Both the position numbers and the translations under genes were made by a program. This document shows, piece after piece, positions 1-12,645 of a stretch of DNA of 64,000 nt (position 1 is its first letter; the number at the start of each line of letters is the position of its first letter). Source of the stretch: Flaccisagitta enflata (taxonomy: Eukaryota > Chaetognatha > Sagittoidea > Aphragmophora). The DNA lies in assembly GCA_965153355.1 (NCBI GenBank), contig OZ231127.1:21204001-21268000 (forward strand), in the 5' to 3' direction. The notes under the pieces are model-generated. The model was not told the origin of the DNA, did no database searches, and was given only the letters and a program-made list of their open reading frames with translations.

Positions 1-3000
1 TCTAGCAGGCACCTTCTACACATGTGGGGATTGGACCAGCATACACCCAGCAGACACTTACTACTATTTTGCAGATGGATCCAGAAGACACCCATCAGAC
101 ACCTAGTACTTAGCGCCTGTACTGACTTCTATAAATTAGCAGGCACCTTCTACTAATGTGGGGGATTGGTGTACCAGCAGACACCCAGCAGACACCTACT
201 CAAGTGTTGGGATGGATCCCAGCAGACACCAAATATTTAACGTTGTACTGACTCCAGAATGTCTAGGCAGGCACTCTTTACAGGTACGTTGGGGATGGAC
301 TCAGCAGACACCCAGCAGACACTTACTGCTAAGTTGGGGATGGGTCCAGCAGACACCCAGCAGACACCAAATACTTAACGTTGTACTGACTATGAATGTC
401 TAGCAGGCACCTTCTACTAATGGGATTGGACCAGCAGACACCCAGCAGACACCTACTACTATTATGTGTTGGGATGGATCCAGCAGGACACCAATCGACA
501 CCTAGCACATAGCGCCTGTACTGACTCCTCTATAATGTCCAGCAGGCACCTTCTTTACTAATGTGGGGATTGCACAACAGACACCCAGCAGACACCTACT
601 ACTAAGTTGGGGATGGATCCAGCAGACACCCAGCAGACACCTACTACTAAGCTGGGGATGGATCCAGCAGACACCCAGCAGACACCTACTACTAATGCTG
701 GGGATGGATCCAGACACCTAGCACACAATTAAATACTTAACGTTGTACTGATCATGAATGTCTAGCAGCACCTTCTACCAAGCTGGGGATGGACTCAGCA
801 CACACCCAGCAGACACTTACTACTAATTTGGGGATGGTCCACCCAGCAGACAATTTTCAAATACTTAACGTTGTACTGACTATGAAATGTCTAGCAGGCA
901 CCTTTAATAATGTGGATCTGACCAGCAGACACCCAGCAGACACCCACTACTATGTTGGGGATGGATCCAGCAGACACCCATCAGACACCTAGTACTTAGC
1001 GCTGTACTGACTCTATAAATGTCTAGCAGGCACCTTCTACTAATGTGGGGATTGGACCAGCAGACACCCAGCAGACACCTACTACTAAGTTGGGGATGGA
1101 TCCAGCAGACACCCAGCAGACACCTACTACTGCTGGGGATGACCAGCAGACACCCAGAAGGACACCAAATACTTAACGTTGTAATGACTATGAATGTCTA
1201 GCAGGCACCTTCTCTACTAAGTGGGGATGGACTCAGCAGACACCCAGCAGACACTTACTGCTAAGTTGGGGATGGGTCCTGCAGACACCCAGTAGACACC
1301 AAATACTTAACGTTGTACTGACTATGAATGGTTAGCAGGCACCTTCTACTAATGTGGGGATTGGACCAGCAGACACCCAGCAGACACCTACTACTATGTT
1401 GGGGATGGATCCAGCAGACACCCAGCAGACACCTACTACTAGCATGCTGTACTGACTCTAAATGTCTAGCAGGCACCTTCTACTAATGTGCGGATTGGAC
1501 CAGCAGACACCCAGCAGACACCTACTACTAAGTTGGGGATGGATCCAGCAGACACCCAGCAGACACCTACTACTAATTTGGGGATGGGTCCAGCAGACAC
1601 CCAGCAGACACCAAATACTTAACGTTGTACTGACTATGAATGTCTAGCAGGCACCTTCTACTAATGTGGGGATTGGACCAGCAGACACCCAGCAGACACC
1701 TACTACTATGTTGGGGATGGATCCAGCAGACACCCATCAGACACCAAATACTTAACGTTGTACTGACTCTATAAATTACAGGCACCTTCTACTAATGTGG
1801 GGATTGTACCAGCAGACACCAGCAGACACCTACTACTAAGTTGGGGATGGATCCAGCAGACACCCAGCAGACACCTACTACTGACTGGGGATGTGGATCA
1901 AGCAGACACCCAGCACACGAAATACTTAACGTTGTACTGACTATGAATATCTAGCAGGCACCTTCTTCTTATCTTCAAGTTGGGACGGACTCAGCAGACA
2001 CCCAGCAGACACCTACTGCTAAGTTGGGGATGGGTCCAGCAGACACTCAGCAGACACCAAATACTTAACGTTGTACTGACTATGAATGTCTAGCAGGCAC
2101 CTTCTACTAATGTGGGGATTGGACCAGCAGACACCCAGCAGACACCTACTACTATGTTGGGGATGGATCCAGCAGACACCCAGCAGACACCTACTACTAA
2201 GTTGGGGATGGATCCAGCAGACACCCAGCAGACACCAATTACTTAAGGATGTACTGACTATGAATGTCTAGCAGGCACCTTCTACTAAGTTGGGGATGGA
2301 CTCAGCAGACACCCAGCAGACACTTACTGCTGAGTTGGGGATGGGTCCAGCAGACACCTAATACTTAACGTTGTACTGACTATGAATGTCTAGCAGGCAC
2401 CCTCTTCTAGTTGGGGATGGACTCAGCAGACACCCAGCAGACACCTAATACTAATTTGGGGATGGGTCCAGCAGCACTACAGACACTAAATACTTAACGT
2501 TGCACTGACTATGAACAAACAGCAGGTGCCTTCTAATTAATGTTGGGTATTGGACCAGCAGACACCCAGCAGACACCTACTACTATGCTGGGGATGGATC
2601 CAGCAGACACCCATCAGACACCTAGTACTTAGCGCTGTACTGACTCTATAAATGTCTAGCAGGCACCTTTTATGTGGGGATTGTACCAGCAGACACCCAG
2701 CAGACACTCACTGACATTGTGGAGATTGTACCAGCAGACACCCAGCAGACACCTACTACTAAGTTGGGGATGGATCCAGCAGACACCCAGCAGACACCAA
2801 ATACTTAACGCTGTACATGACTACGAATGTCTAGCAGGCACCTTTCACTAAGTCGGGGATGGATTCAGCAGACACCTCGCAGACGCCACATACTTAACGT
2901 TGTACTGACAGCCAGATGGGTCCAGCAGACACCCAGTAGACACCAAATACTTAAAGTTGTACTGACTATGAATGGTTAGCAGGCACCTTCTACTAATGTG

Positions 3001-5392
3001 GGGATTGGACCAGCAGACACCCAGCAGACACCTACTACTATGTTGGGGATGGATCCAGCAGACACCCAGCAGACACCTAGTACTTAGCGCTGTACTGACT
3101 CTATAAATGTCTAGCAGGCACCTTCTACTAATGTGGGGATTGGACCAGCAGACACCCAGCAGACACCTACTACTAAGTTGGGGATAGATCCAGCAGACAC
3201 CCAGCAGACACCTACTACTAAGTTGGGGATGGATCCAGCAGACACCCAGCAGACACCAAATACTTAACGTTGTACTGACTATGAATGTCTAGCAGGCACC
3301 TTCTACTAAGTTGGGGATGGACTCAGCAGACACCCAGCAGACACTTACTGCTAAGTTGGGGATGGATCCAGCAGACACCCAGCAGACACCTAGTACTTAG
3401 CGCTGTACTGACTCTATAAATGTCTAGCAGGCACCTTCTACTAATGTGGGGATTGTACCAGCAGACACCCAGCAGACACCTACTCATAAGTTGGGGATGG
3501 ATCCAGCAGACACCAAATATTTAACGTTGTACTGACTATGAATGTCTAGCAGGCACCTTTTACTAAGTTGGGGATGGACTCAGCAGACACCCAGCAGACA
3601 CTTACTGCTAAGTTGGGGATGGGTCCAGCAGACACCCAGCAGACACCAAATACTTAACGTTGTACTGACTATGAATGTCTAGCAGGCACCTTCTACTAAT
3701 GTGGGGATTGGACCAGCAGACACCCAGCAGACACCTACTACTATGTTTGGGATGGATCCAGCAGACACCAATCAGACACCTAGTACATAGCGCTGTACTG
3801 ACTCTATAAATGTCTAGCAGGCACCTTCTACTAATGTGGGGATTGTACCAGCAGACACCCAGCAGACACCTACTACTAAGTTGGGGATGGATCCAGCAGA
3901 CACCCAGCAGACACCTACTACTAAGTTGGGGATGGATCCAGCAGACACCCAGCAGACACCTACTACTAAGTTGGGGATGGATCCAGCAGACACCCAGCAG
4001 ACACCAAATACTTAACGTTGTACTGACTATGAATGTCTAGCAGGCACCTTCTACTAAGTTGGGGATGGACTCAGCAGACACCCAGCAGACACTTACTGCT
4101 AAGTTGGGGATGGGTCCAGCAGACACCCAGTAGACACCAAATACTTAACGTTGTACTGACTATGAATGTCTAGCAGGCACCTTCTACTAATGTGGGGATT
4201 GGACCAGCAGACACCCAGCAGACACCTACTACTATGTTGGGGATGGATCCAGAAGACACCCATCAGACACCTAGTACTTAGCGCTGTACTGACTCTATAA
4301 ATGTCTAGCAGGCACCTTCTACTAATGTGGGGATTGTACCAGCAGACACCCAGCAGACACCTACTACTAAGTTGGGGATGGATCCAGCAGACACCCAGCA
4401 GACACCTACTGCTAAGTTGGGGATGGATCCAGCAGACACCCAGCGGACACCAAATACTTAACGTTGTACTGACTATGAATGTCTAGCAGGCACCTTCTAC
4501 TAAGTTGGGGATGGACTCAGCAGACACCCAGCAGACACTTACTGCTAAGTTGGGGATGGGTCCAGCAGACACCCAGTAGACACCAAATACTTAAAGTTGT
4601 ACTGACTATGAATGGTTAGCAGGCACCTTCTACTAATGTGGGGATTGGACCAGCAGACACCCAGCAGACACCTACTACTATGTTGGGATGATCCAGACAC
4701 TCCAGCAGACACCTGGTACTTAGCGCTGTACTGACTCTATAAATGTCTAGCAGGCACCTTCTTATAATGTGGGGATTGGACCAGCAGACACCCAGCAGAC
4801 ACCCAGCAGACACCTACTACTAAGTTGGGGATAGATCCAGCAGTCACCCAGCAGACACCTACTACTAAGTTGGGGATGGGTCCAGCAGACACCCAGCAGA
4901 CACCAAATACTTAACGTTGTACTGACTATGAATGTCTAGCAGGCACCTTCTGCTAATGTGGGGATTGGACCAGCAGACAGCCAGCAGACACCCAGCAGAC
5001 ACCTACTACTATGTTGGGGATGGATCCAGCAGACACCCATCAGACACCTAGTACATAGCGCTGTACTGACTCTATAAATGTCTAGCAGGCACCTTCTACT
5101 AATGTGGGGATTGTACCAGCAGACACCCAGCAGACACCTACTACTAAGTTGGGGATGGATCCAGCAGACACCCAGCAGACACCTACTCTTAAGTTGGGGA
5201 TGGATCCAGCAGACACCCAGCAGACACCAAATACTTAACGTTGTACTGACTATGAATGTCTAGCAGGCACCTTCTACTAATTTTGGGATGGACTCAGCAG
5301 ACTCCATAAGACACTCACGTTGTTGGGGATGGGTCCAGCAGACACCCAGCAGACACCAACACTAACGTTAATGATCATGAATGTCTAGCAGC
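1..5392 (+). repeat. Hierarchical minisatellite, 45-bp core unit
   Basis: The core unit is about 45 bp (a tactacta/gttggggatggatcc part followed by two cagacaccc-type motifs). Runs of one to four cores are punctuated by two linker types, one around agcgctgtactgactctata and one around acttaacgttgtactgacta, each followed by tctagcaggcaccttcta. Linkers recur at variable spacing of about 300-500 bp, so this is a higher-order repeat. The array runs off the left edge and ends near 5,392. Because 45 is a multiple of 3, short open frames appear throughout. They are broken by stops at each linker and are not taken as genes. Confidence 0.95.
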
Positions 5393-5559
5393 TTTTGAGA
5401 AGGCTGGAGACGGATGGACGGACATGGGCCCGGACACACCCCCTCTTCCCCACTGAGAATGAGGCGCATCTAAAGAGTGAAATAAGAGTACTATATTTTT
5501 TCTTTTTGGCCATCAGGTTATTTCTACGATGGTCTCTTTCTCTTGTAAAAGAAATTCCT

Positions 5560-6310
5560 TTCGTAGTAGTGGTTATTCCGTTGTTGTTGTTTATGTCAGC
5601 CTAAAACTGAAACTATTTCTCAGATATTTAATGCAGAAACTGGTCAGTGCTATTTTTAAGGCATTACTAACCTGTGTACCAACTTTCAACAACATTCATG
5701 AATATTTAATACCCTTTGCCTATTATTTTTGTAGTAATATTAATTCCCAGACATTGCAGTTACATAAGGAAGTGTGTAAAAAGTTCACCAATATTTGTTC
5801 AGGCTTTTACTGTAGTCATTGCATCAATTAAAGCTCATATAGATTCAGATAATTCTGTAGGTATTGGTTTGAAAGATATTAGGGAGTATTTTGCTAGCGT
5901 ATTTATTCCTGAACTTGTGCATTATGAAAGGCAGTAAAGGTTCTCAATGTTGTTTCAAACTTGTTGTGAGAGTTCGTGTCAGTTCACTTACCCCTGGAAT
6001 TCCCGTGATTGGGTATTGGTTAGAAAATACAGATATTTCTACTCAGTCTTATCTAGTCTAGTAACATTGTTTGCTGAACTTAAGAATTTTAGAAAAATTA
6101 TTTTTTTGAAAAAAATTTTTTTTTGAAATTTTTTTTGAATTTTTTGAAATTTATAAAAATTTTTAAAAATTTTAAAAAAATTTTTAAATTTTTTTTTTTG
6201 AAAAATTTTTGAAATTTTTGAAATTTTTTGAAAATTTGTTGTTTTAAGTGCATTTTTTGGAAAAAAATTTTAAAAAATTTTTTTTTTTAAATTTTTAAAA
6301 TTTTTTCGTA
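5560..6310 (+). repeat. Dispersed repeat, copy 1 of the 60-kb element, with AT-rich tail
   Basis: From a (gttgtt) stretch near 5,578 onward the sequence matches the two copies at 59,969-61,500. Shared landmarks include acctgtgtaccaactttcaa, taccctttgcctattatttt and an A/T-only tail of alternating T and A runs at about 6,080-6,310. The hairpin head seen in the 60-kb copies is not visible here, so this copy is degenerate or 5'-truncated. Confidence 0.8.
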
Positions 6311-6334
6311 GTTATCATTTTCATTGTTGTACTT

Positions 6335-6452
6335 CCAGGTATGCCACCATAGACCTCCAGGTACGCCATAATGGACTTCCAGGTATGCCATCATAGACTT
6401 CCAGGTATGCCATCATAGACGTCCAGGTATGCCATCATGGACTTCCAGGTTA
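6335..6452 (+). repeat. 22-bp tandem repeat
   Basis: About five units of a 22-bp motif containing ccaggtatgccatcatagac lie between the AT-rich tail and the following 18-bp array. Confidence 0.85.
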
Positions 6453-6469
6453 GCTGGGTCTGATGGAGT

Positions 6470-7214
6470 AGCTGGGTTAATGAGTAGCTGGGTCTGATCG
6501 TGTAGCCGGGTCTGATCGTGTAGCCGGGTCTGATCGTGTAGCCGGGTCTGATCGGGTAGCCGGGTCTGATCGTGTAGCCGGGTCTGATTGGGTAGCGGGT
6601 CTGATCGGGTAGCCGGGTCTGATCGGTGGCGGGTCTGGTCAGTGGCCGGGTCTGATCGAGTGCCGGGTCGATCGAGTGGCGGGTCTGATCAGTGGCGGGT
6701 CTGATCGAGTGGCCGGGTCTGATCAGTGGCAGGTCTGATCGAGTAGCCGGGTCTGATCGAGTAGCCGGGTCTGATCGAGTAGCCGGGTCTGATCGAGTAG
6801 CCGGGTCTGATCGAGTAGCCGGGTCTGATCGAGTAGCCGGGTCTGATCGAGTAGCCGGGTCTGATCGAGTAGCCGGGTCTGATCGAGTAGCCGGGTCTGA
6901 TCGAGTAGCCGGGTCTGATCGAGTAGCCGGGTCTGGTCGAGTAGCCAGGTCTGATCGAGTAGCCAGGTCTGATCGAATAGTGCAGGTCTGATCGAGTAGC
7001 CGGGTCTGATCGAGTGGCGGGTCTGATCGAGTAGCCAGGTCTGATCGAGTAGCCGGGTCTGATCGAGTAGCGGGTCTGATCGAGTAGCCGGGTCTGATCG
7101 AGTAGCAGGTCTGATGCAGTAGCGGGTCTGATCGAGTAGCCGGGTCTGATCGAGTAGCCGGGTCTGATCGAGTAGCCGGGTCTGATCGAGTAGCCGGGTC
7201 TGATCGAGTAGCCG
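6470..7214 (+). repeat. 18-bp tandem array (agccgggtctgatcgagt)
   Basis: Roughly 40 units of an 18-bp motif, homogeneous in the middle (6,735-6,930) and variable at the left, where gatcgtgt replaces gatcgagt. The period is a multiple of 3, so open frames exist on both strands. They read as a low-complexity ATRSDP-like repeat and are not called as genes. A related 18-bp array sits at 61,519-61,692 after the same kind of element. Confidence 0.95.
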
Positions 7215-7254
7215 CGTTTATTTTCACTGTAGTAACCATGATGTGGCCTTTAGT

Positions 7255-7740
7255 TTTTCAGCTTTTTTTTTAAATTTTGTTTTTAAGCTGAAAAAAATGC
7301 AAAAAACCTCTAAAAGACCTTGTTTTTTAAAAACCCTCATTTTTGGAGGTTTTTTGCATTTTTTCAGCTTAAAAACAAAATTTTGAAAAAAGAAAATATA
7401 GTATCTGATATAATTTTTTACAAGGAATCTGAATCTGGCATCAGATTTGAGGAAAAACGATTTTGAAATTTTGGCCCCCTTAAGGATGAATCATTTTTCA
7501 GGTGCAATATGATGAATGTTTAAGAACAGCTATAGTCCTGAATTTCTTAGAATACATTAATTACATCAAAATAAAAAAATCTGGGCCCTCCTCTGGGTCT
7601 CCGCATGAAAAAAGGTGTATTCTCCTCAGCGTAGCCCGCTTGAGCCATAGCATTCTGGATTCAGGACCCCTTGAACTACATTATGGCATAGGTGGCTCAT
7701 TGTGCAACCTTGTGCGACTTTTTATATTTAAAGGGTAAAA
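7255..7740 (+). repeat. Palindrome-containing dispersed repeat, copy 1
   Basis: A hairpin of about 40-bp arms (gctgaaaaaaatgcaaaaaa against its complement, centre near 7,325) is followed by sequence closely matching 15,945-16,245, up to the shared end gtgtattctcctcagcgta. Confidence 0.85.
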
Positions 7741-8364
7741 AAAGCATGCAAATCAGGTCAAATATGAAGTAATAGTAGACTAATTTCAAAGTGCTAAAAA
7801 TGTAAAAAATAATGATTTTTCAAATTTTTCCAGACATTTAAACATTAATGAAGGAATCCAATCCAATATTGAAGATATCATGAGCTTTTTGTAATCTTAA
7901 CAGATAATCAAAAAAATTCATTGATTTTTCTTGAAATTTAGCATTTTTCATAGTAATATTTATTTAGGTCGCCTTTTTTCACTCTAAATTGCCGTGAAAC
8001 CTGTCATATGGACCAGTAATGTATGTTCAAATGCTACCATGACCATTCTACTTAGTTCGAGCCATATAGCAGAGAAGAAAATTTTCACCCAAATACCCAA
8101 GGAGCCATCTAGCGCAATCCGTGGCCCTTAGTGCGACGGAGCGGGGTGTAGAGTCGCGTAGCACGAGACTAAAAATCTTAGGAACATGCTCAGGTTCAGG
8201 TTTTAGCGTAAGTGTACAGAAGAAATCATAATAAGAGGTGTGGAAGGACCGAAAGTTTAGCAACCCCCCCCCACAGCCTATTATCTGTGGTTAATAGAAG
8301 TAGGAAAGATATAAGTTCAGACAGAGAAGAAATTTAACAAAAGGAAAGTGAAAGAGAGGAAATC
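7741..8364. other. Intergenic AT-rich stretch with a hairpin-element tail
   Basis: No gene is seen. The piece at about 8,125-8,178 ends in tgtagagtcgcgtagcac followed by gagactaaaaa, the terminal hairpin of the dispersed element family described at 62,357-62,571. No tandem repeat is visible in the rest. Confidence 0.6.
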
Positions 8365-9834
8365 TAATATTTAGAAAAACGGGGGCTTCTTTTTGAAAAT
8401 CAATCTGGTTTTCAAGGTGGGTATTCCACCGATTCGTGTTTGATAGGCTTGTCTGATTTTATAAAGGGTGAGCTTGGTAAAGGTAATCTAGTTGGCATGG
8501 TACTGATTGATCTTCAAAAGGCGTTCGATACGGTCGATCATACTATTCTTTGCGAGAAGCTAAGAGCTATTGGTGTTTCTTCGACCGCGTGGTTTGAATC
8601 CTATTTGACAAATCGGAGTCAATGTGTAGATGTTGGCGGATCTCGCTCTGAATTTCTACCTGTGACATGCGGAGTTCCCCAAGGTAGCATACTTGGTCCA
8701 TTACTTTTCTTAGTTTACATTAACGACATGAATATCAGTCTATCTTGTAAGCTTTCTTTGTATGCGGATGACTCGGCACTAATATATGCACATCGTGATT
8801 CTAAAGTGATAGCTGATCACCTAAGTAATGAGCTTTCCAAATGTAAGAGTTGGCTTGTAGACAACAGACTATCCCTGCACATTGGAAAGACTGAGTCTTT
8901 GCTCTTTGGTTCAAAGAGAAAGTTAAAGGGTGTTGATAACTTTGGGATACAATGTGACGGGATACCTGTCGAACGCAAGTCCCACGTTAAACATCTCGGA
9001 GTTTTACTGGATGAGAACATGAATGGATCTGTTCATGCCGGTAACTTGATGAAGGTTTGCGCGGGAAGGCTTTCTTTTCTATATCGGAGTTCTTCTTTTC
9101 TCGATAAAAAATGCCGAATAACTTTGTGTTCTACTCTTATCCAGCCGTACATCGATTACTGCTGTAGCTCATGGTACAGCGGACTGTCAATTACCTTGCG
9201 TGAAAGGCTTAATGTATTTCAACGAAAAATGGTGCGGTTTATTCACGGTATGGATAATCGAGGTCATGTAGACAACAAGAATCTAAATGAATTGTCCTGG
9301 CTTAACATTCCAGATCGCGTCATGTCCTTTAAAATGTCACATCTCTTCCGCGTTCGACACAAGTTAGCACCGTCATACTTAATGCCTAATTTCAAGCTGA
9401 TTTCCGCTGCCCACTCACACAACACTCGTGCAAGCAACCACAACTTCCACCTGTCTCGTGATTTGTCTTTATTCTCAAACGGTTTTGCTTTTACTGCGAT
9501 CAAACAATGGAATGGGCTTCCAGATAGAATCAAGTCTATTACTGATTTTCGAGTCTTTAAGCGCAAGTTAAAGGAATTTTTGATCAGTCAATATGAATGA
9601 TCGTTACGGTTTTTATCAAACGGATTTGTTACAGATTACGTTGGCAACGAGTTTTATTTTATCTCTACGAATTTTTTACTTTTGTATTTTACGTTGATGA
9701 ATTTTTTACTTAAAGGACCTCATTGAAAACAAGTCTTTGACTTTTATGGGCCATCCTTTCGAGGCGGGTTTTTACAATTTTTCCTCAATTGTAATTTGTT
9801 CCCCTGTTTCGATAAATAAATTCATTCATTCATT
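8365..9834 (+). mobile_element. 5'-truncated non-LTR retrotransposon (LINE, CR1/L2/jockey-like group)
   Basis: The element starts abruptly in reverse-transcriptase coding sequence, with an in-frame stop just upstream of the first RT-like codons near 8,370. It continues past the stop of the reading frame through about 230 bp of 3' UTR to a short (attc)n tail at about 9,816-9,834. Abrupt 5' truncation and a simple-repeat 3' tail are typical of LINE copies made by target-primed reverse transcription. The clade is inferred from RT style and tail type, not from a tree. No target-site duplication was identified. Confidence 0.85.
8374..9600 (+). pseudogene. LINE reverse transcriptase, C-terminal part (ORF2 fragment)
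   Basis: The frame is open from about 8,374 and stops at 9,600, about 400 residues. It begins with the RT palm motif NQSGFQGGYSTD. It continues through a DLQKAFDTVDH block (palm aspartate), GVPQGSILGPLLF and the catalytic YADD box, then a thumb/connector region ending with a conserved AIKQWNGLP stretch. These are hallmarks of RVT_1 in non-LTR elements. The endonuclease domain and N-terminal RT fingers are absent, so the copy cannot be autonomous, although no frameshift or internal stop is visible. The lack of stops suggests a fairly recent insertion. It stands alone with no adjacent gene. Confidence 0.9.
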
Positions 9835-10365
9835 CATGAAACTGAAAGTTTTAGTTTTAAAGGAGGAAAATAAAGAAAGACGGACGCATCTAAAGTCGTC
9901 AAAACAATAGCAAAATATAACAATAAAACCATAGAACAAACGTTCAAAATAAGAGAATATAATAACAAAACCAGTAAATGAAATAACAGCATCTTATTGG
10001 TAAGACTTGGGTTTTGTGAGGTTAAAGCTAGCTATGAGGCCGCCTCCATTGTAATGGTTTGGTGTGCGAATTGAGACAGAAGCCGGTCCTAACTCTTTAG
10101 GTGATAAGAGCTCATTATGTTCCTGCTCGCTGGTTATCAATCACTGAACAATGGACGGGGTCAAGCGCTTAAATCTTCGTTCCTTATTCATGGCGATAGC
10201 CGATAGGGTAATTCGGCACCACGAAACTTTGACCATAGAAACGGGGATCATCTCTCATTATATTGATCGACCAAATGAAAAATTGATGACTGCCGTGGGC
10301 GATTCACGGTTAAGCATCTGCGTATGTTTGTGAGTGGCTGCGTGTGTCTGTGTGTTGCTGGGTGT
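9835..10365. other. Intergenic, no gene seen
   Basis: AT-rich to mixed sequence without recognisable coding, RNA or repeat structure. It lies between the LINE tail and the following minisatellite. Confidence 0.5.
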
Positions 10366-11850
10366 CTTGCTATGTGTGTGTCTCTCTTGCTTTGTGTCTC
10401 TCTTGCTGTGTGTGTCTCCCTTGCTGTGTGTGTCACTCTTGCTGTGTGTGTCTCTCTCTTGCTGTGTGTGTCTCTTGCTGTGTGTGTCTCTCTTGCTGTG
10501 TGTGTCTCTCTCTTGCTGTGTGTGTCTCTTGCTGTGTGTGTCTCGCTCTCTTGCAACGTGTGTCTCGCTCTCTTGCAACGTGTGTCTCTCTCTTGCAACA
10601 TGTCTCTCTCTTGCAACGTGTGTCTCTCTCTTGCAACGTGTGTATCTCTCTTGCAACGTGTGTATCTCTCTTGCAACGTGTGCCTCTCTGTTGCAACGTG
10701 TCTCTCTGTTGCAACGTGTCTCTCTGTTGCAACGTGTCTCTCTGTTGCAACGTGTCTCTCTGTTGCAACGTGTCTCTCTGTTGCAACGTGTCTCTCTCTT
10801 GCAACGTGTCTCTCTCTTGCAACGTGTCTCTCTCTTGCAACGTGTCTCTCTCTTGCAACGTGTCTCTCTCTTGCAACGTGTCTCTCTCTTGCAACGTGTC
10901 TCTCTCTTGCAACGTGTCTCTCTCTTGCAACGTGTCTCTCTCTTGCAACGTGTCTCTCTCTTGCAACGTGTCTCTCTCTTGCAACGTGTCTCTCTCTTGC
11001 AACGTGTGTGTCTCTCTCTTGCAACGTGTGTGTCTCTCTCTTGCAACGTGTGTGTCTCTCTCTTGCAACGTGTGTGTCTCTCTCTTGCAACGTGTGTGTC
11101 TCTCTCTTGCAACGTGTGTGTCTCTCTCTTGCAACGTGTGTGTCTCTCTCTTGCAACGTGTGTGTCTCTCTCTTGCAACGTGTGTGTCTCTCTCTTGCAA
11201 CGTGTGTGTCTCTCTCTTGCAACGTGTGTGTCTCTCTCTTGCAACGTGTGTCTCTCTCTTGCAACGTGTGTCTCTCTCTTGCAACGTGTGTCTCTCTCTT
11301 GCAACGTGTGTCTCTCTCTGTTGCAAAGTGTCTCTCTGTTGCAACGTGTCTCTCTGTTGCAATGTGTCTCTCTCTTGCAACATGTGTCTCTCTCTTGCAA
11401 CGTGTGTCTGTCTCTTGCAACATGTCTCTCTCTTGTTACGTGTCTCTCTCTTGTTACGTGTGTCTCTCTTGTTACGTGTCTCTCTCTTGTTACGTGTGTC
11501 TCTCTTACCACGTGTGTCTCTCTCTTGTTACGTGTGTCTCTCTTACCACGTGTGTCTCTCTCTTTCTATGTGTGTTTCTCTCTCGTGCAACGTGTGTGTA
11601 TCTCCGGGTGAAGCTGTCTCCCTCTGTTGTGATATTTGTGTGTGTGTGTCTTTCTCTTGTGCTACGTATGTGTGTCTCTCTCTTTTGTGCAACATGTGCG
11701 TGTCTCTCTCTCTCTCTCTCGTACTACGTGTGTGTCTCTCTCTCCCTTACTGTGTATGTGCTTGTCTCTGCTGTGTATGTGTGTCTCTCTCTAGCCCTGT
11801 GAATGTGTACGTGTGTCTATCTCTCTCCTGGGCACAATGTGTGTCTTGTT
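10366..11850 (+). repeat. CT/GT-rich minisatellite in 18-, 22- and 20-bp blocks
   Basis: The unit is gcaacgtg plus a CT run. Block 1 (about 10,690-10,995) has 18-bp units, first with ctctgtt and then ctctctt. Block 2 (about 10,998-11,245) has 22-bp units with an extra gtgt. Block 3 (about 11,245-11,315) has 20-bp units. Degenerate units lie on both sides. No stop codon fits the motif, so open frames longer than 300 codons occur in several frames on both strands. They are an artefact of composition. Confidence 0.95.
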
Positions 11851-12540
11851 GTCCTTCGTTGGCGTTCTTATCCCTATGCTGCCATCATGTCAAAGTCATT
11901 AACCATTCGTCCCAGAATTGAGAAGTTGCTAACTTATAGAAAGAATTTGATTTATCTGACTTGACCTACCCAAGGGATATTACTGGTAATTGGTACTGTC
12001 GCCGTGAGGAACAATTCGTATTGGCTATTTTCCATCATGCCTTTATCAATTACTATAATATTTTTTGTTAAAATCATGAAGAATTTTATAATTTAAAATA
12101 GCAAATAGCACTTTCTTTACTATGCAGGTATGCTGATATGCATGCATGCTTTTTGGGCAGCGGCCTCAAAGGGCCGATGTCCTGTAAGACACATGGGTGA
12201 ATTTCCATACATCCATCCGTGCATCCGCCCCCTCAGCTTCTCAAGCCTCAAATTCCCATTGAATAACATGGGAAAATGACAAAATGCAAACTTCTCATTG
12301 AATAAATTGGAAAATTGATGAAAAATGGGGAAAAAATCAAGATTTTTGTCTTTTTCACAGGAAAATGTAATCCATGCTTAAGGAATATGTAAAAAAGTCG
12401 ATGACTGATTTCAACTTTTTTTCCCAATCTTGCATGAATGAAAGGAAAAAATCATTATTGAAAACTTGATTTGAACCAAGCCAGACCTGGTGTAGTTCGG
12501 AATGGCGCCCGTAAAGTTGGCTGAACTTTAAAAGAGAATG
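11851..12540. other. Intergenic with one arm of a foldback-type element
   Basis: About 12,150-12,230 carries tttttgggcagcggcctcaa, then a tgtcctgtaagacacatgggt-like stretch and a catccatccg run. This is one terminus of the foldback family found complete at 18,707-19,178. No opposite arm is seen. The rest is AT-rich with no gene. Confidence 0.6.
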
Positions 12541-12645
12541 GGAGGAGGAGAAGAAGAAGAAGAAGAAGAAGAAGAAGAAGAAGAAGAAGAAGAAGAAGAA
12601 GAAGAAGAAGAAGAAGAAGAAGAAGAAGAAGAAGAAGAAGAAGGG
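12541..12645 (+). repeat. (GAA)n microsatellite
   Basis: About 100 bp of gaa triplets, preceded by ggaggagga. Confidence 0.97.

Noticed and set aside
6391-7239. 282-codon minus-strand frame rich in ATRSDP
   Set aside because: Pure 18-bp repeat translation; the array is part of a composite repeat also found at 61.5 kb.
8365-9834. Autonomous LINE
   Set aside because: The endonuclease and the N-terminal part of the RT are missing; only the C-terminal ORF2 part is present.
10248-11921. Open frames of 300-525 codons on both strands (CVSL-, CNVSL-, RERH- and QERDT-like repeats)
   Set aside because: They follow from an 18/20/22-bp tandem repeat that contains no stop in these frames. Frames overlap on both strands and have no non-repeat domain.
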